A stretch of DNA of 64,000 nt from Micromussa lordhowensis. Its lineage: Eukaryota; Cnidaria; Anthozoa; Scleractinia; Lobophylliidae. The notes beneath the pieces were generated by a model. That model did no database searches, was not told the origin of the DNA, and saw nothing but the letters and a program-made list of their open reading frames with translations. The position numbers and the translations under genes are program-made. The stretch is from contig OZ026603.1 of the NCBI GenBank assembly GCA_964020085.1, forward strand, positions 7,118,046 through 7,182,045. Reading direction: 5' to 3'. This document shows positions 14,060 to 27,199 of the stretch, piece after piece. Position 1 is the first letter of the stretch, and every line of letters starts with the position of its first letter.

Positions 14060-15310
14060 CTTTGAGGGAATCCTAGTTAGGACATGATGGCATTGGCGCC
14101 AGGGTGTTCTTTCTGGCCTTGTTTTTGCAGTAGTTTCCCCTGGTCCCAACTTTGCAGAATTTCAGAAAACGCGCGCTAGGGGTCCCCTTGGCAAATTTGA
14201 CATAGCTCGGCTTCACGGGCACTTTAAGAGGCGCGATTTGCAGCAAAATGTTCTGCTAGGTTGGCACTTTAAGGAAATCGTAGTTAGGACATGATGGCAT
14301 TGGCGCCTGGGTGTGTTTTTTCTGGCCTTCTTTTTGCAGTAGTTTCCCCTGGTCCCAACTTTGCAGAATTTCAGAAAACGCGCGCTGGGGGTCCCCTTGG
14401 CAAATTTGACATAGCTCGGCTTCATGGGCACTTTAAGAGGCGCGGTTTGCAGCAAAATGTTCTGCTAGGTTGGCACTTTGAGGAAATCCTAGTTACGACA
14501 TGATGGCGTTGGCGCCAGGGTGTTTTTTCTGGCCTTCTTTTTGCAGTATTTTTCTCTGGTCCCAACTTTGCAGAATTTCAGAAAACGCGCGCTGGGGGTC
14601 TCCTTGTAAAATTTGACATAGCTCGGCTTCACGGGCACTTTAAGAGGCGCGGTTTGCAGCAAAATGTTCTGCTAGGTTGGCACTTTAAGGAAATTGTAGT
14701 TAGGACATGATGGCATTGGCGCCAGGGTGTTATTTCTGGCCTTCATTTTGCAGTAGTTTCCCCTGGTCCTAACTTTGCAGAATTTCAGAAAACGCGCGCT
14801 GGGGGTCCCCTTGGCAAATTTGATATAACTCGGCTTCACGGGCACTTTAAGAGGCGCGGTTTGCAGCAAAATATTCTGCTAGGTTGGCACATGGAGGAAA
14901 TCTTAGTTAGGACTTGATGGCAGTGGCGCCAGGGTGTTTTTTCTGGCCTTCTTTTTGCAGTAGTTTCCCCTGGTCCCAACTTTGCAGAATTTCAGAAAAC
15001 GCGCGCTGGGGGTCCCCTTGGCAAATTTGACATAGCTTGGCTTCATGGGCACTTTAAGAGGCGCGGTTTGCAGCAAAATGTTCTGCTGGGTTGGCACGTT
15101 AAGGAAATGTTAGTTAGGACATGATGGCATTGGCGCCAGGGTGTTTTTTCTGGCCTTCTTTTTGCAGTAGTTTCCCCTGGTCCCAACTTTGCAGAATTTC
15201 AGAAAACGCGCGCTGGGGGTCCCCTTGGCAAATTTGACATAGCTCGGCTTCACGGCCACTTTAAGAGGCGCGGTTTGCAGCAAAATGTTTTGCAAGGTCG
15301 GCACTTGAAG
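14060..15310. repeat. Third, displaced copy of the 9-monomer block, one monomer shorter
   Basis: The linked variants of the 7.2-10.7 kb block reappear in order about 4554 bp (22 monomers) further on. GTGTTCTTTCTGGCCTTG is at about 14,104, GTGTGTTTTTTCTGG at about 14,311, TGATGGCGTTGGCGCC at about 14,499 and TCCTTGTAAAATTTGAC at about 14,602. One monomer, the one with TTAAAACATGATGGCAATGG, is missing between them, as expected from unequal exchange. Confidence 0.8.
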
Positions 15311-18300
15311 GAAATGTTAGTTAGGACATGATGGCATTGGCGCGAGGGTGTTTTTTCTGGCCTTGTTTTTGCAGTAGTTTCCCCTGGTCTCAACTTTGCA
15401 GAATTTCAGAAAACGCGCGCTGGGGGTCCCCTTGGCAAATTTGACATAGCTCGGCTTCACGGGCACTTTAAGAGACGCGGTTTGCAGCAAAATTTTCTGC
15501 TAGGTTGGCACTTCAAGGAAATTCTAGATAGGGCATGATGGCATTGGCGCCAGGGTGTTTTTTCTAACCTTCTTTTTGCAGTAGTTTCCCCTGGTCCCAA
15601 CTTTGCAGAATTTCAGAAAACGCGCGCTGGGGGTCCCCTTGGCAAATTTGACATAGCTCGGCTTCACGGGCACTTTAAGAGACGCGGTTTGCAGCAAAAT
15701 TTTCTGCTAGGTTGGCACTTCAAGGAAAACCTAGATAGGGCATGATGGCATTGGCGCCAGGGTGTTTTTTCTGGCCTTCTTTTTGCAGTAGTTTCCCCTG
15801 GTCCCAACTTTGCAGAATTTCAGAAAACGCGCGCTGGGGGTCCCCTTGGCAAATTTGACATAGCTCGGCTTCACGGGCACTTTAAGAGACGCGGTTTGCA
15901 GCAAAATTTTCTGCTAGGTTGGCACTTCAAGGAAATCTTAGATAGGGCATGATGGCATTGGCGCCAGGGTGTTTTTTCTGGCCTTCTTTTTGCAGTAGTT
16001 TCCCCTGGTCCCAACTTTGCACAATTTCAGAAAACGCGCGCTGGGGGTCCCCTTGGCAAATTTCACATAGCTCGGCTTCACGTGCACTTTAACAGGCGCG
16101 GTTTGCAGCAAAATGTTCTGCTAGATTGGCACTTTAAGGAAATTGTAGTTAGGACATGATGGCATTGGCGCATGGGTGTTTTTTCTGGCCTTCTTTTTGC
16201 AGTAGTTTCCCCTGGTCCCAACTTTGCAGAATTTCAGAAAACGCGCGCTGGGGGTCCCCTTGGCAAATTTGACATAGCTCGGCTTCACGGGCACTTTAAG
16301 AGGCGCGGTTTGCAGCAAAATGTTCTGCTAGGTTGGCACTTTAAGGAAATTTTAGTTAGCACATGATGGCATTGGCGCCAGGGTATTTTTTCTGGCCTTC
16401 TTTTTGCAGTAGTTTCCCCTGGTCCCAATTTTGCAGAATTTCAGAAAACGCGCGCTGGGGGTCCCCTTGGCAAATTTGACATAGCTCGGCTTCACGGGCA
16501 CTTTAAGAGGCGCGGTTTGCATCAAAATGTTCTGCTAGGTTGGCACTTTAAGAAATTGTTGTTAGGACATGATGGCATTGGCGCCAGGGTATTTTTTCTG
16601 GCCTTCTTTTTGCAGTAGTTTCTCCTGGTCCTAACTTTGCAGAATTTCAGAAAACGGGCGCTGGGGATTCCCTTGGCAAATTTGACATAGCTCGGCTTCA
16701 CGGGCACTTTAAGAGGCGCGGTTTGCAGCAAAATCTTGTGCTAGGTTAGCACTTTGAGGAAATCCTAGTTAGCACATGATGGCATTGGTGCCAGGGTGAT
16801 TTTTTTGGCCTTCTTTTTGCAGTAGTTTCCCCTGGTCCCAACTTTGCAGAATTTCAGAAAACGCGCGCTGCGGGTGCCCTTGGCAAATTTGACATAGCTC
16901 GGCTTCACGGGCACTTTAAGAGGCGCGGTTTGCAGCAAAATGTTCTGCTAAGTTGGCACTTTAAGAAAATTTTAGTTAGGACATTATGGCATTGGCGCCA
17001 GCGTTTTTTTTCTAGCCTTCTTTTTGCAGTAGTTTTCCCTGGTCCCAACTTTGCAGAATTTCAGAAAACGCGCGCTGGGGGTCCCCTTGTCAAATTTGAC
17101 ATAGCTCGGCTTCACGGGCACTTTAAGAGGCGCGATTTGCAGCAAAATGTTCTGCTAGGTTGGCACTTGAAGGAAATACTAGTTAAAACATGATAGCATT
17201 GGCGCCAGGGTATTTTTTCTGGCCTTCTTTTTGCAGTAGTTTCCCCTGGTCCCAACTTTGCAGAATTTCAGAAAACGAGCGCTGGGGGTCCCCTTGGCAA
17301 ATTTGACATAGCTCGGCTTCATGGGCACTTTAAGAGGCGCGGTTTGCAGCAAAATGTTCTGCTAGGTTAGCACTTTAAGGAAATTGTAGTTAGGACATGA
17401 TGGCATTGGCGCCAGGGTGTTTTTTCTGGCCTTCTTTTTGCAGTATTTTTCTCTGGTCCCAACTTTGCAGAATTTCAGAAAACGCGCGCTGGGGGTCTCC
17501 TTGTAAAATTTGACATAGCTCGGCTTCACGGGCACTTTAAGAGGCGCGGTTGGCAGCAAAATGTTCTGCTAGGTTGGCACTTTAAGAAAATCTTAGTTAG
17601 AACTTGATGGCACTGGCGCCAGGGTGTTTTTTCTGGCCTTCTTTTTGCAGTAGTTTCCCCTGGTCCCAACCTGGCAGAATTTCAGAAAACGCGCGCTGGG
17701 GGTCCCCTTGGCAAATTTGACATAGCTTGGCTTCATGGGCACTTTAAGAGGCGCGGTTTGCAGCAAAATGTTCTGCTAGGTTGGCACTTTAAGGAAATGT
17801 TAGTTAGGACATGATGGCATTGGCCCCAGGGTATTTTTTTCTGGCCTTCTTTTTGCAGTAGTTTCCCCTGGTCCCAACTTTGCAGAATTTCAGAAAACGC
17901 GCGCTGGGGGTCCCCTTGGCAAATTTGACATAACTCGGCTTCACGGGCACTTTAAGAGGCGCGGTTTGAAGCAAAATGTTTTGCAAGGTCGGCACTTCAA
18001 GGAAATCCTAGTTACGACATGATGGCATTGGCGCCAGTGTGTTTTTTCTGGCCTTGTTTTTGCAGTAGTTTCCCCTGGTCTCAACTTTGCAGAATTTCAG
18101 AAAACGCGCGCTGGGGGTCCCCTTGGCAAATTTGACATAGCTCGGCTTCACGGGCACTTTAAGAGACGCGGTTTGCAGCAAAATTTTCTGCTAGGTTGGC
18201 ACTTTAAGGAAATTTTAGTTAGGTTATGATGGCATTGGCGCCAGGGTGTTTTTTCTGGCCTTCTTTTTGCAGTAGTTTCCCCTGGTCCCAACTTTGCAGA

Positions 18301-21300
18301 ATTTCAGAAAACGCGCGCTGGGGGTCCCCTTGGCAAATTTAACATAGCTCGGCTTCACGGGCACTTTAAGAGGTGCGGTTTGCAGCAAAATATTCTGCTA
18401 GGTTGGCACTTGAAGGAAATCCTAGTTAAAACATGATGGCATTGGCGCCAGGGTGTTTTTTCTGGCCTTCTTTTTGTAGTAGTTTCCCCTGGTCCCAACT
18501 TTGCAGAATTTCAGAAAACGCGCGCTGGGGGTCCCCTTGGCAAATTTGAGATAGCTCGGCTTCACGGGCACTTTAAGAGGCGCAGTTTGCAGCAAAATGT
18601 TCTGCTAGGTTGGCACTTTAAGGAAATCCTTGTTAGGACATGATGGCATTGGCGCCAGTGTGTTTTTTCTGGCCTTGTTTTTGCAGTAGTTTCCCCTGGT
18701 CCCAACTTTGCAGAATTTCAGAAAACGCGCGCTGGGTGTCCCCTTGCCAAATTTGACATAGCTCGGCTTCACGGGCACTTTAAGAGGCGCGGTTTGCAGC
18801 AAAATGTTCTGCTAGGTTACAAATTTAAGGAAATTTTAGTTAGGACATGATGGCATTGGCGCCAGGGCGTTTTTTCTGGCCTTCTTTTTGCATTAGTTTC
18901 CCCTCGTCCCAACTTTGCAGAATTTCAGAAAACGCGCGCTCTGGGTCCCCTTGGCAAATTTGACATCGCTCGGCTTCACGGGCACTTTAAGAGGCGCGGT
19001 TTGCAGCACAATGTTCTGCTAGGTTGGCACTTTAAGGAAATGTTAGTTAAGATATGATGGCATTGGCGCCAGGGTGTTTTTTCTGGCCTTCTTTTTGCAG
19101 TAGTTTCCCCTGGTCACAACTTTGCAGAATTTCAGAAAACGCGCGCTGGGGGTCCCCTTGGCAAATTTGACATAGCTCGGCTTCACGGGCACTTTAAGAG
19201 GCGCGGTTTGCAGCAAAATCTTCTCCTGGGTTGGCGCTTTAAGGAAATTTTCGTTAAGACATAATGGCATTGGCGCCAGGGTGTTTTTTCTGGCCTTCTT
19301 TTTGCAGTAGTTTCCCCTGGTACCAACTTTGCAGAATTTCAGAAAACGCGCGCTGGGGGTCCCCTTGGCAAATTTGACATAGCTCGGCTTCACGGGCACT
19401 TTAAGAGGCGCGGTTTGCAGCAAAATGTTCTGCTAGGTTGGCGCTTCAAGGAAATTTAAGTTACGACATGATGGCATTGGCGCCAGGGTGTTTTTTCTGG
19501 CCTTCTTTTTGCAGTAGTTTTCCCTGGTCCCAACTTTGCAGAATTTCAGAAAACGCGCGCTGGGGGTCCCCTTGGCAAATTTGACATAGCTTGGCTTCAC
19601 GGGCACTTTAAGAGGCGCTGTTTGCAGCAAAATGTTGTGCTAGGTTGGCACTTTAAGGAAATTTAAGTTACGACATGATGGCATTGGCGCCAGGGTGTTT
19701 TTTCTGGCCTTCTTTTTGCAGTAGTTTCCCCTGGTCTCAACTTTGCAGAATTTTAGAAAACTCGCGCTGGGTGTCCCCTTGGCAAATTTGACATAGCTCG
19801 GCTTCACGGGCACTTTAAGAGGCGCGGTTTGCAGCAAAATGTTCTGCTAGGTTGGCACTTGAAGGAAATCTTAGTTAAGACATGATGGCATTGGCGCCAG
19901 GGTGCTTTTTGTGGCCTTCTTTTTGCAGTAGTTTCCCCTGGTCCCAACTTTGCAGAATTTCAGAAAACGCGCGCTGGGGGTCCCCTTGGCAAATTTGACA
20001 TAGCTTGGTATCACGGGCACTTTAAGAGGCGCGGTTTGCAGCAAAATGTTCTGCTAGGTTGGCACTTGAAGGAAATCCTAGTTAAGACATGATGGCATTG
20101 GCGCCAGGGTGCTTTTTGTGGCCTTCTTTTTGCAGTAGTTTTCCCTGGTGCCAACTTTGCAGAATTTCAGAAAACGCGCGCTGGGGGACCCCTTGGCAAA
20201 TTTGACATAGCTCGGCTTCACGGGCACTTTAAGAAACGCGGTTTGCAGCAAAATGTTCTGCTAAGTTGGCACTTTAAGGAAATCCTAGTTAGGACATGAT
20301 AGCATTGGCGCCAGCGTGTTTTTTCTGGCCTTCTTTTTGCAGTAGTTTCCCCTGGTCCCAACTTTGCAGAATTTCAGAAAACGCGCGCTGGGGGTCCCCT
20401 TGGCAAATTTGACATAGCTCGGCTTCACGGGCACTTTAAGAGGCGCGGTTTGCAGCAAAATGTTCTGCTAGGTTGGCACTTTAAAAAAATTCTAGTTGGG
20501 ACATGATGGCATTGGCGCCAGGGTGTTTTTTCTGGCCTTCTTTTTGCAGTAGTTTCCCCTGGTCCCAACTTTGCAGAATTTTAGAAAACGCGCGCTGGGG
20601 GTCCCCTTGGTAAATTTGACATAGCTCGGCTTCACGGGCACTTTAAGAGGCGCGGTTTGCAGCAAAATGTTCTGCTAGGTTGGCACTTTAAGGAAATTGT
20701 AGTTAGGATATGATGGCATTGGCGCCAGGGTGTTTTTTCTGGCCTTCTTTTTGCAGTAGTTTCCCCTGGTCCCAACTTTGCAGAATTTCAGAAAACGCGC
20801 GCTGGGGGTCCCCTTGGCAAATTTGACATAGCTCGGCTTCACGGGCACTTTAAGAGGCGCGGTTTGCAGCAAAATGTTCTGCTAGGTTGGCACTTTAAGG
20901 AAATTTTAGTTAGGACATGATGGCATTGGCGCCAGGGTATTTTTTGTGGCCTTGTTTTTGCAGTAGTTTCCCCTGGTCCCAATTTTGCAGAATTTCAGAA
21001 AACGCGCGCTGGGGGTCCCCTTGGCAAATTTAACATAGCTCGGCTTCACGGGCACTTTAAGAGGCGCGGTTTGCAGCAAAATCTTCTGCTAGGTTTGCAC
21101 TTGAAGGAAATCCTGGTTAGGACATGATGGCATTGGTGCCAGGGTGTTTTTTCTGGCCTTCTTTTTGCAGTAGTTTCCCCTGGTCCCAACTTTGCAGAAT
21201 TTCAGAAAACGCGCGCTGGGGGTCCCCTTGGCAAATTTGACATAGCTCGGCTTCACGAGCACTTTAAAAGGCGCGATTTGCAGCAAAATGTTCTGCTAGG

Positions 21301-24300
21301 TTGGCACTTCAAGGAAATTTTAGTTAGGACATGATGGCAGTGGCGCCAGGGTGTTTTTTTCTGGCCTTCTTTTTGCAGTAGTTTGCCCTGGTCCCAACTT
21401 TGCAGAATTTCAGAAAACGCGCGCTGGGGGTCCCCTTGGCAAATTTGACATAGCTCGGCTACACGGGCACTTTAGGAGGCGCGGTTTGCAGCAAAATGTT
21501 CTGCTAGGTTGGCACTTTGAAGAAATTTTAGTTACGACATGATGGCATTGGCGCCAGGGTGTTTTTTCTGGCCTTCTTTTTGCAGTAGTTTCCCCTGGTC
21601 CCAACTTTGCAGAATTTCAGAAAACGCGCGCTGGGGGTCCCCTTGGCAAATTTGACATAGCTCGGCTTCACGGGCACTTTAAGAAGCGCGGTTTGCAGCA
21701 AAATGTTCTGCTAGGTTGGCACTTTAAACAAAATCCTAGTTGGGACATGATGGCATTGGCGCCAGGGTGTTTTTTCTGGCCTTCTTTATGCAGTAGTTTC
21801 CCCTGGTCCAGACTTTGCAGAATTTCAGAAAACGCGCGCTGGGGGTCCCCTTGGTAAATTTGACATAGCTCGGCTTCACGGGCACTTTAAGAGGCGCGAT
21901 TTGCAGCAAAATGTTCTGCTAGGTTGGCACTTCAAGGAAATTCTAGTTAGGACATGATGGCATTGGCGCCAGGGTGCTTTTTGTGGCCTTCTTTTTGCAG
22001 TAGTTTCCCCTGGTCCCAACTTTGCAGAATTTCAGAAAACGCGCGCTGGGGGTCCCCTTGGCAAATTTGACATAGCTCGGCCTCACGGGCACTTTAAGAG
22101 GCGCGGTTTGCAACAAAATGTTCTGCTAGGTTGGCACTTTAAGGAAATTCTAGTTAGGCCATGATGGCATTGGCGCCAGGGTGTTTTTTCTGGCCTTCTT
22201 TTTGCAGTAGTTTCCCCTGGTCCTAACTTTGCAGAATTTCAGAAAAGGCGCGCTGGGGATCCCCTTGGCAAATTTGACATAGCTCGGCTTCACGGGCACT
22301 TTAAGAGGCGCGGTTTGCAGCAAAATGTTCTGCTAAGTTGGCACTTTAAAGAAATCCTAGATAAGACATGATGGCATTGGCGCCAGGGTGTTTTTTCTGG
22401 CCTTCTTTTTGCAGTAGTTTCCCCTGGTCCCAACTTTGCAGAATTTCAGAAAACGCGCGCTGGGGGTCCCCTTGGCAAATTTGACATAGCTCGGCTTCAC
22501 GGGCACTTTAAGAGACGCGATTTGCAGCAAAATGTTCTGCTAGGTTGGCACTTTAAGGAAATCCTAGTTAGGACATGATGGCATTGGCGCCAGGGTGTTT
22601 TTTTCTGGCCTTCCTTTTGCAGTAGTTTCCCCTGGTCCCAACTTTGCAGAATTTCAGAAAACGCGCGCTGGGGGTCCCCTTGGCAAATTTGACATAGCTC
22701 GGCTTCACGGGCACTTTAAGAGGCGCGGTTTGCAGCAAAATGTTTTGCTAGGTTGGCACTTTGAGGAAATTGTAGGTAGGACATGATGGCATTGGCGCCA
22801 GGGTGTTTTTTCTGGCCTTCTTTTTGCAGTAGTTTCCCCTGGTCCCAACTTTGCAGAATTTCAGAAAACGCGCGCTGGGGGTCCCCTTGGCAAATTTGAC
22901 ATAGCTCGGCTTCACGGGCACTTGAAGAGGCGCGGTTTGCAGCAAAATGTTCTGCTAGGTTGGCACTTTGAGGAAATTCTAGTTACGCCATAATGGCATT
23001 GGCGCCAGGGTGTTTTTTCTGGCCTTCTTTTTGCAGTAGTTTCCCCTGGTCCCAACTTTGCAGAATTTCAGAAAACGCGCGCTGGGGGTCCCCTTGGCAA
23101 ATTTGACATAGCTCGGCTTCACGGGCACTTGAAGAGGCGCGGTTTGCAGCAAAATGTTCTGCTAGGTTGGCACTTTAAGGCAATCTTAGATAGGACATGA
23201 TGGCATTGGCGCCAGGGTGTGTTTTTCTGGCCTTCTTTTTGCAGTAGTTTCCCCTGGTCCCAACTTTGCAGAATTTCAGAAAACGCGCGCTGGGGTTCCC
23301 CTTGGCAAATTTGACATAGCTCAGCTTCACGGGCACTTGAAGAGGCGCGGTTTGCAGCAAAATGATCTGCTAGGTTGGCACTTTGAGGAAATTCTAGTTA
23401 CGACATAATTGCATTGGCGCCAGGGTGTGTTTTCTGGCCTTCTTTTTGCAGTAGTTTCCCCTGGTCCCAACTTTGCAGAATTTCAGAAAACGCGCGCTGG
23501 GGGTCCCCTTGGCAAATTTGACATAGCTCGGCTTCACGGGCACTTGAAGAGGCGCGGTTTGCAGCACAATGTTCTGCTAGGTTGGCACTTGAACGAAATC
23601 TTAGTTAGGACATGATGGCATTGGCGCCAGGGTGTTTTTTCTGGCCTCATTTTTGCAGTAGTTTCCCCTGGTCCCAACTTTGCAGAATTTCAGAAAACGC
23701 GCGCTAGGGCTCCCCTTGGCAAATTTGACATAGCTCGGCTTCACGGGCACCTTAAGAGGCGCGGTTTGCAGCAAAATGTTTTGCTAGGTTGGCACTTCAA
23801 GGAAATGTAAGTCAAAACATGATGGCATTGGCGCCAGGGTGTTTTTTCTGGCCTTCTTTTTGCAGTAGTTTCCCCTGGTCCCAACTTTGCAGAATTTCAG
23901 AAAACGCGCGCTGGGGGTCCCCTTGGCAAATTTGACATAGCTCGGCTTCACGGGCACTTTAAGAAGCACGGTTTGCAGCAAAATGTTCTGATAGGTTGGC
24001 ACTTTAAGGAAATCATAGCTAGGACATGATGGCATTAGCGCCAGTGTGTTTTTTTTGGCCTTCTTTTTGCAGTAGTTTCCCCTGGTCCCAACTTTGCAGA
24101 ATTTCAGAAAACGCGCGCTGGGGGTCCCCTTGGCAAATTTGACATAGCTCGGCTTCACGGGCACTTTAAGAGGCGCGGTTTGCTGCAAAATGTTCTGCGA
24201 GGTTGGCACTTTAAGGATATTTTAGTTAGGACATGATGGCATTGGTGTCAGAGTGTTTTTTCTGGCCTTCTTTTTGCAGTAGTTTCCCCTGGTCCCAACT

Positions 24301-27199
24301 TTGCAGAATTTCAGAAAACGCGCGCTTGGGGTCCCCTTGGTAAATTTGACATAGCTCGGTTACACGGGCACTTTAGGAGGCGCGGTTTGCAGCAAAATGT
24401 TCTGCTAGGTTGGCACTTTGAGGAAATTTTAGTTACGACATGATGGCATTGGCGCCAGGGTGTTTTCTCTGGCCTTCTTTTTGCAGTAGTTTCCCCTGGT
24501 CCCAACTTTGCAGAATTTCAGAAAACGCGCGCTGGGGGTCCCTTTGGCAAATTTGACATAGCTCGGCTTCACGGGCACTTTAAGAGGCGCGATTTGCAGC
24601 AAAATGTTCTGCTAGGTTGGCACTTTAAGGAAATCCTAGTTAGGACATGATGGCAGTGGCGCCAGGGTGTTTTTTTCTGGCCTTCTTTTTGCAGTAGTTT
24701 CCCCTGGTCCCAACTTTGCAGAATTTCAGAAAACGCGCGCTGGGGGTCCCCTTGGCAAATTTGACATAGCTCGGCTTCACGGGCACTTTAAGAGGCGCGA
24801 TTTGCAGCAAAATGTTCTGCTAGGTTGGCACTTTGAGGAAATTTTAGTTACGACATGATGGCATTGGCGCCAGGGTGTTTTTTTCTGGCCTTCTTTTTGC
24901 AGTAGTTTCCCCTGGTCCCAACTTTGCAGAATTTCAGAAAACGCGCGCTGGGGGTCCCCTTGGCAAATTTGACATAGCTCGGCTTCACGGGCACTTGAAG
25001 AGGCGCAGTTTGCAGCAAAATGTTCTGCTAGGTTGGCACTTTAAAGGAATCTTAGATAGGACATGATGGCGTTGGCGCCAGGGTGTTTTTTTCTGGCCTT
25101 CTTTTTGCAGTAGTTTCCCCTGGTCCCAACTTTGCAGAATTTCAGAAAACGCGCGCTGGGGTTCCCCTTGGCAAATTTGACATAGCTCGGCTTCACGGGC
25201 ACTTGAAGAGGCGCGGTTTGCAGCAAAATGTTCTGCTAGGTTGGCACTTTGAGAAAATTTTAGTTACGACATAATGGCATTGGCGCCAGGGTGTGTTTTC
25301 TGGCCTTCTTTTTGCAGTAGTTTCCCCTGGTCCCAACTTTGCAGAATTTCAGAAAACGCGCGCTGGGGGTCCCCTTGGCAAATTTGACATAGCTCGGCTT
25401 CACGGGCACTTGAAGAGGGGCGGTTTGCAACAAAATGTTCTGCTAGGTTGGCACTTCAAGGAAATGTAAGTCAAAACATGATGGCATTGGCGCCAGGGTG
25501 TTTTTTCTGGCCTCATTTTTGCAGTAGTTTCCCCTGGTCCCAACTTTGCAGAATTTCAGAAAACGCGCGCTAGGGCTCCCCTTGGCAAATTTGACATAGC
25601 TCGGCTTCACGGGCACCTTAAGAGGCGCGGTTTGCAGCAAAATGTTTTGCTAGGTTGGCACTTCAAGGAAATGTAAGTCAAAACATGATGGCATTGGCGC
25701 CAGGGTGTTTTTTCTGGCCTTCTTTTTGCAGTAGTTTCCCCTGGTCCCAACTTTGCAGAATTTCACAAAACGCGCGCTGGGGGTCCCCTTGGCAAATTTG
25801 ACATAGCTCGGCTTCACGGGCACTTTAAGAAGCACGGTTTGCAGCAAAATGTTTTGATAGGTTGGCACTTGAAGGAAATCCTAGTTAGGTCATGATGGCA
25901 TGGGCGCCAGGGTGCTTTTTCTGGCCTTCTTTTTGCAGTAGTTTCCCCTGGTCCCAACTTTGCAGAATTTCAGAAAACGCCGGCTGGGGGTCCCCTTGGC
26001 AAATTTGACATAGCTCGGCTTCACGGGCACTTTAAGAGGCGCGGTTTGCAGCAAAATGTTCTGCTAGGTTGGCACTTGAAGGAAATCTTAGTTAGAACAT
26101 GATGGCATTGGCGCCAGGGTGTTTTTTCTGGCCTTCTTTTTGCAGTAGTTTCCCCTGGTCCCAACTTTGCAGAATTTCAGAAAACGCGCGCTGGGGGTCC
26201 CCTTGGCAAATTTGACATAGCTCGGCTTCACGGGCACTTTAAGAGGCGCGGTTTGCAGCAAAATGTTCTGCTAGGTTGGCACTTGAAGGAAATTGTAGTT
26301 AGGTCATGATGGCATGGGCGCCAGGGTGTTTTTTCTGGCCTTCTTTTTGCAGTAGTTTCCCCTGGTCCCAACTTTGCAGAATTTCAGAAAACGCGCGCTG
26401 GGGGTCCCCTTGGCAAGTTTGACATAGCTCGGCTTCACGGGCACTTTAAGAGGCGCGGTTTGCAGCAAAATGTTCTGCTAGGTTGGCACATTAAGGATAT
26501 TTTAGTTAAAACACGATGGCATTGGCGCCAGGGTGTTTTTTCTGGCCTTCTTTTTGCAGTAGTTTCCCCTGGTCCCAACTTTGCAGAATTTCAGAAAACG
26601 CGCGCTGGGGGTCCCCTTGGCAAATTTGACATAGCTCGGCTTCACGGGCACTTTAACAGGCGCGATTTGCAGCAAAATGTTCTCCTAGGTTGGCACATGA
26701 AGGAAATTCTAGTTAGAACATGATGGCATTGGCGCCAGGGTGTTTTTTCTGGCGTTCTTTTTGCAGTAGTTTCCCCCTGGTCGCAACTTTGCAGAATTTC
26801 AGAAAACGCCGGCTGGGGGTCCCCTTGGCAAATTTGACATAGCTCGGCTTCACGGGCACTTTAAGAGGCGCCGTTTGCAGCAAAATCTTCTGCTAGGTTG
26901 GCACTTGAAGGAAATCTTAGTTAGGACATGATGGCATTGGCGCAGGGTGTTTTTTCTGGCCTTTTTTTTGCAGTAGTTTCCCCTGGTCCCAACTTTGCAG
27001 AATTTCAGAAAACGCGCGCTGGGGGTCCCCTTGGCAAATTTGACATAGCTTGGCTTCACGGGCACTTTAAGAGGCGTGGTTTGCAGCAAAATGTTCTGCT
27101 AGGTTCGCACTTTAAGGAAATTTTAGTTAGGACATGATGGCATTGGCGCCAGGGTGTTTTTTCTGGCCTTCTTTTTGCAGTAGTTTCCCATGGTCCCAA

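Noticed and set aside
12464..24209. Longer minus-strand frames spanning two monomers (12,464-12,796; 19,043-19,423; 23,784-24,209) as possible repeat proteins
   Set aside because: They arise only where chance substitutions remove the monomer stops in neighbouring units; no start, promoter or sustained run of open monomers supports coding.
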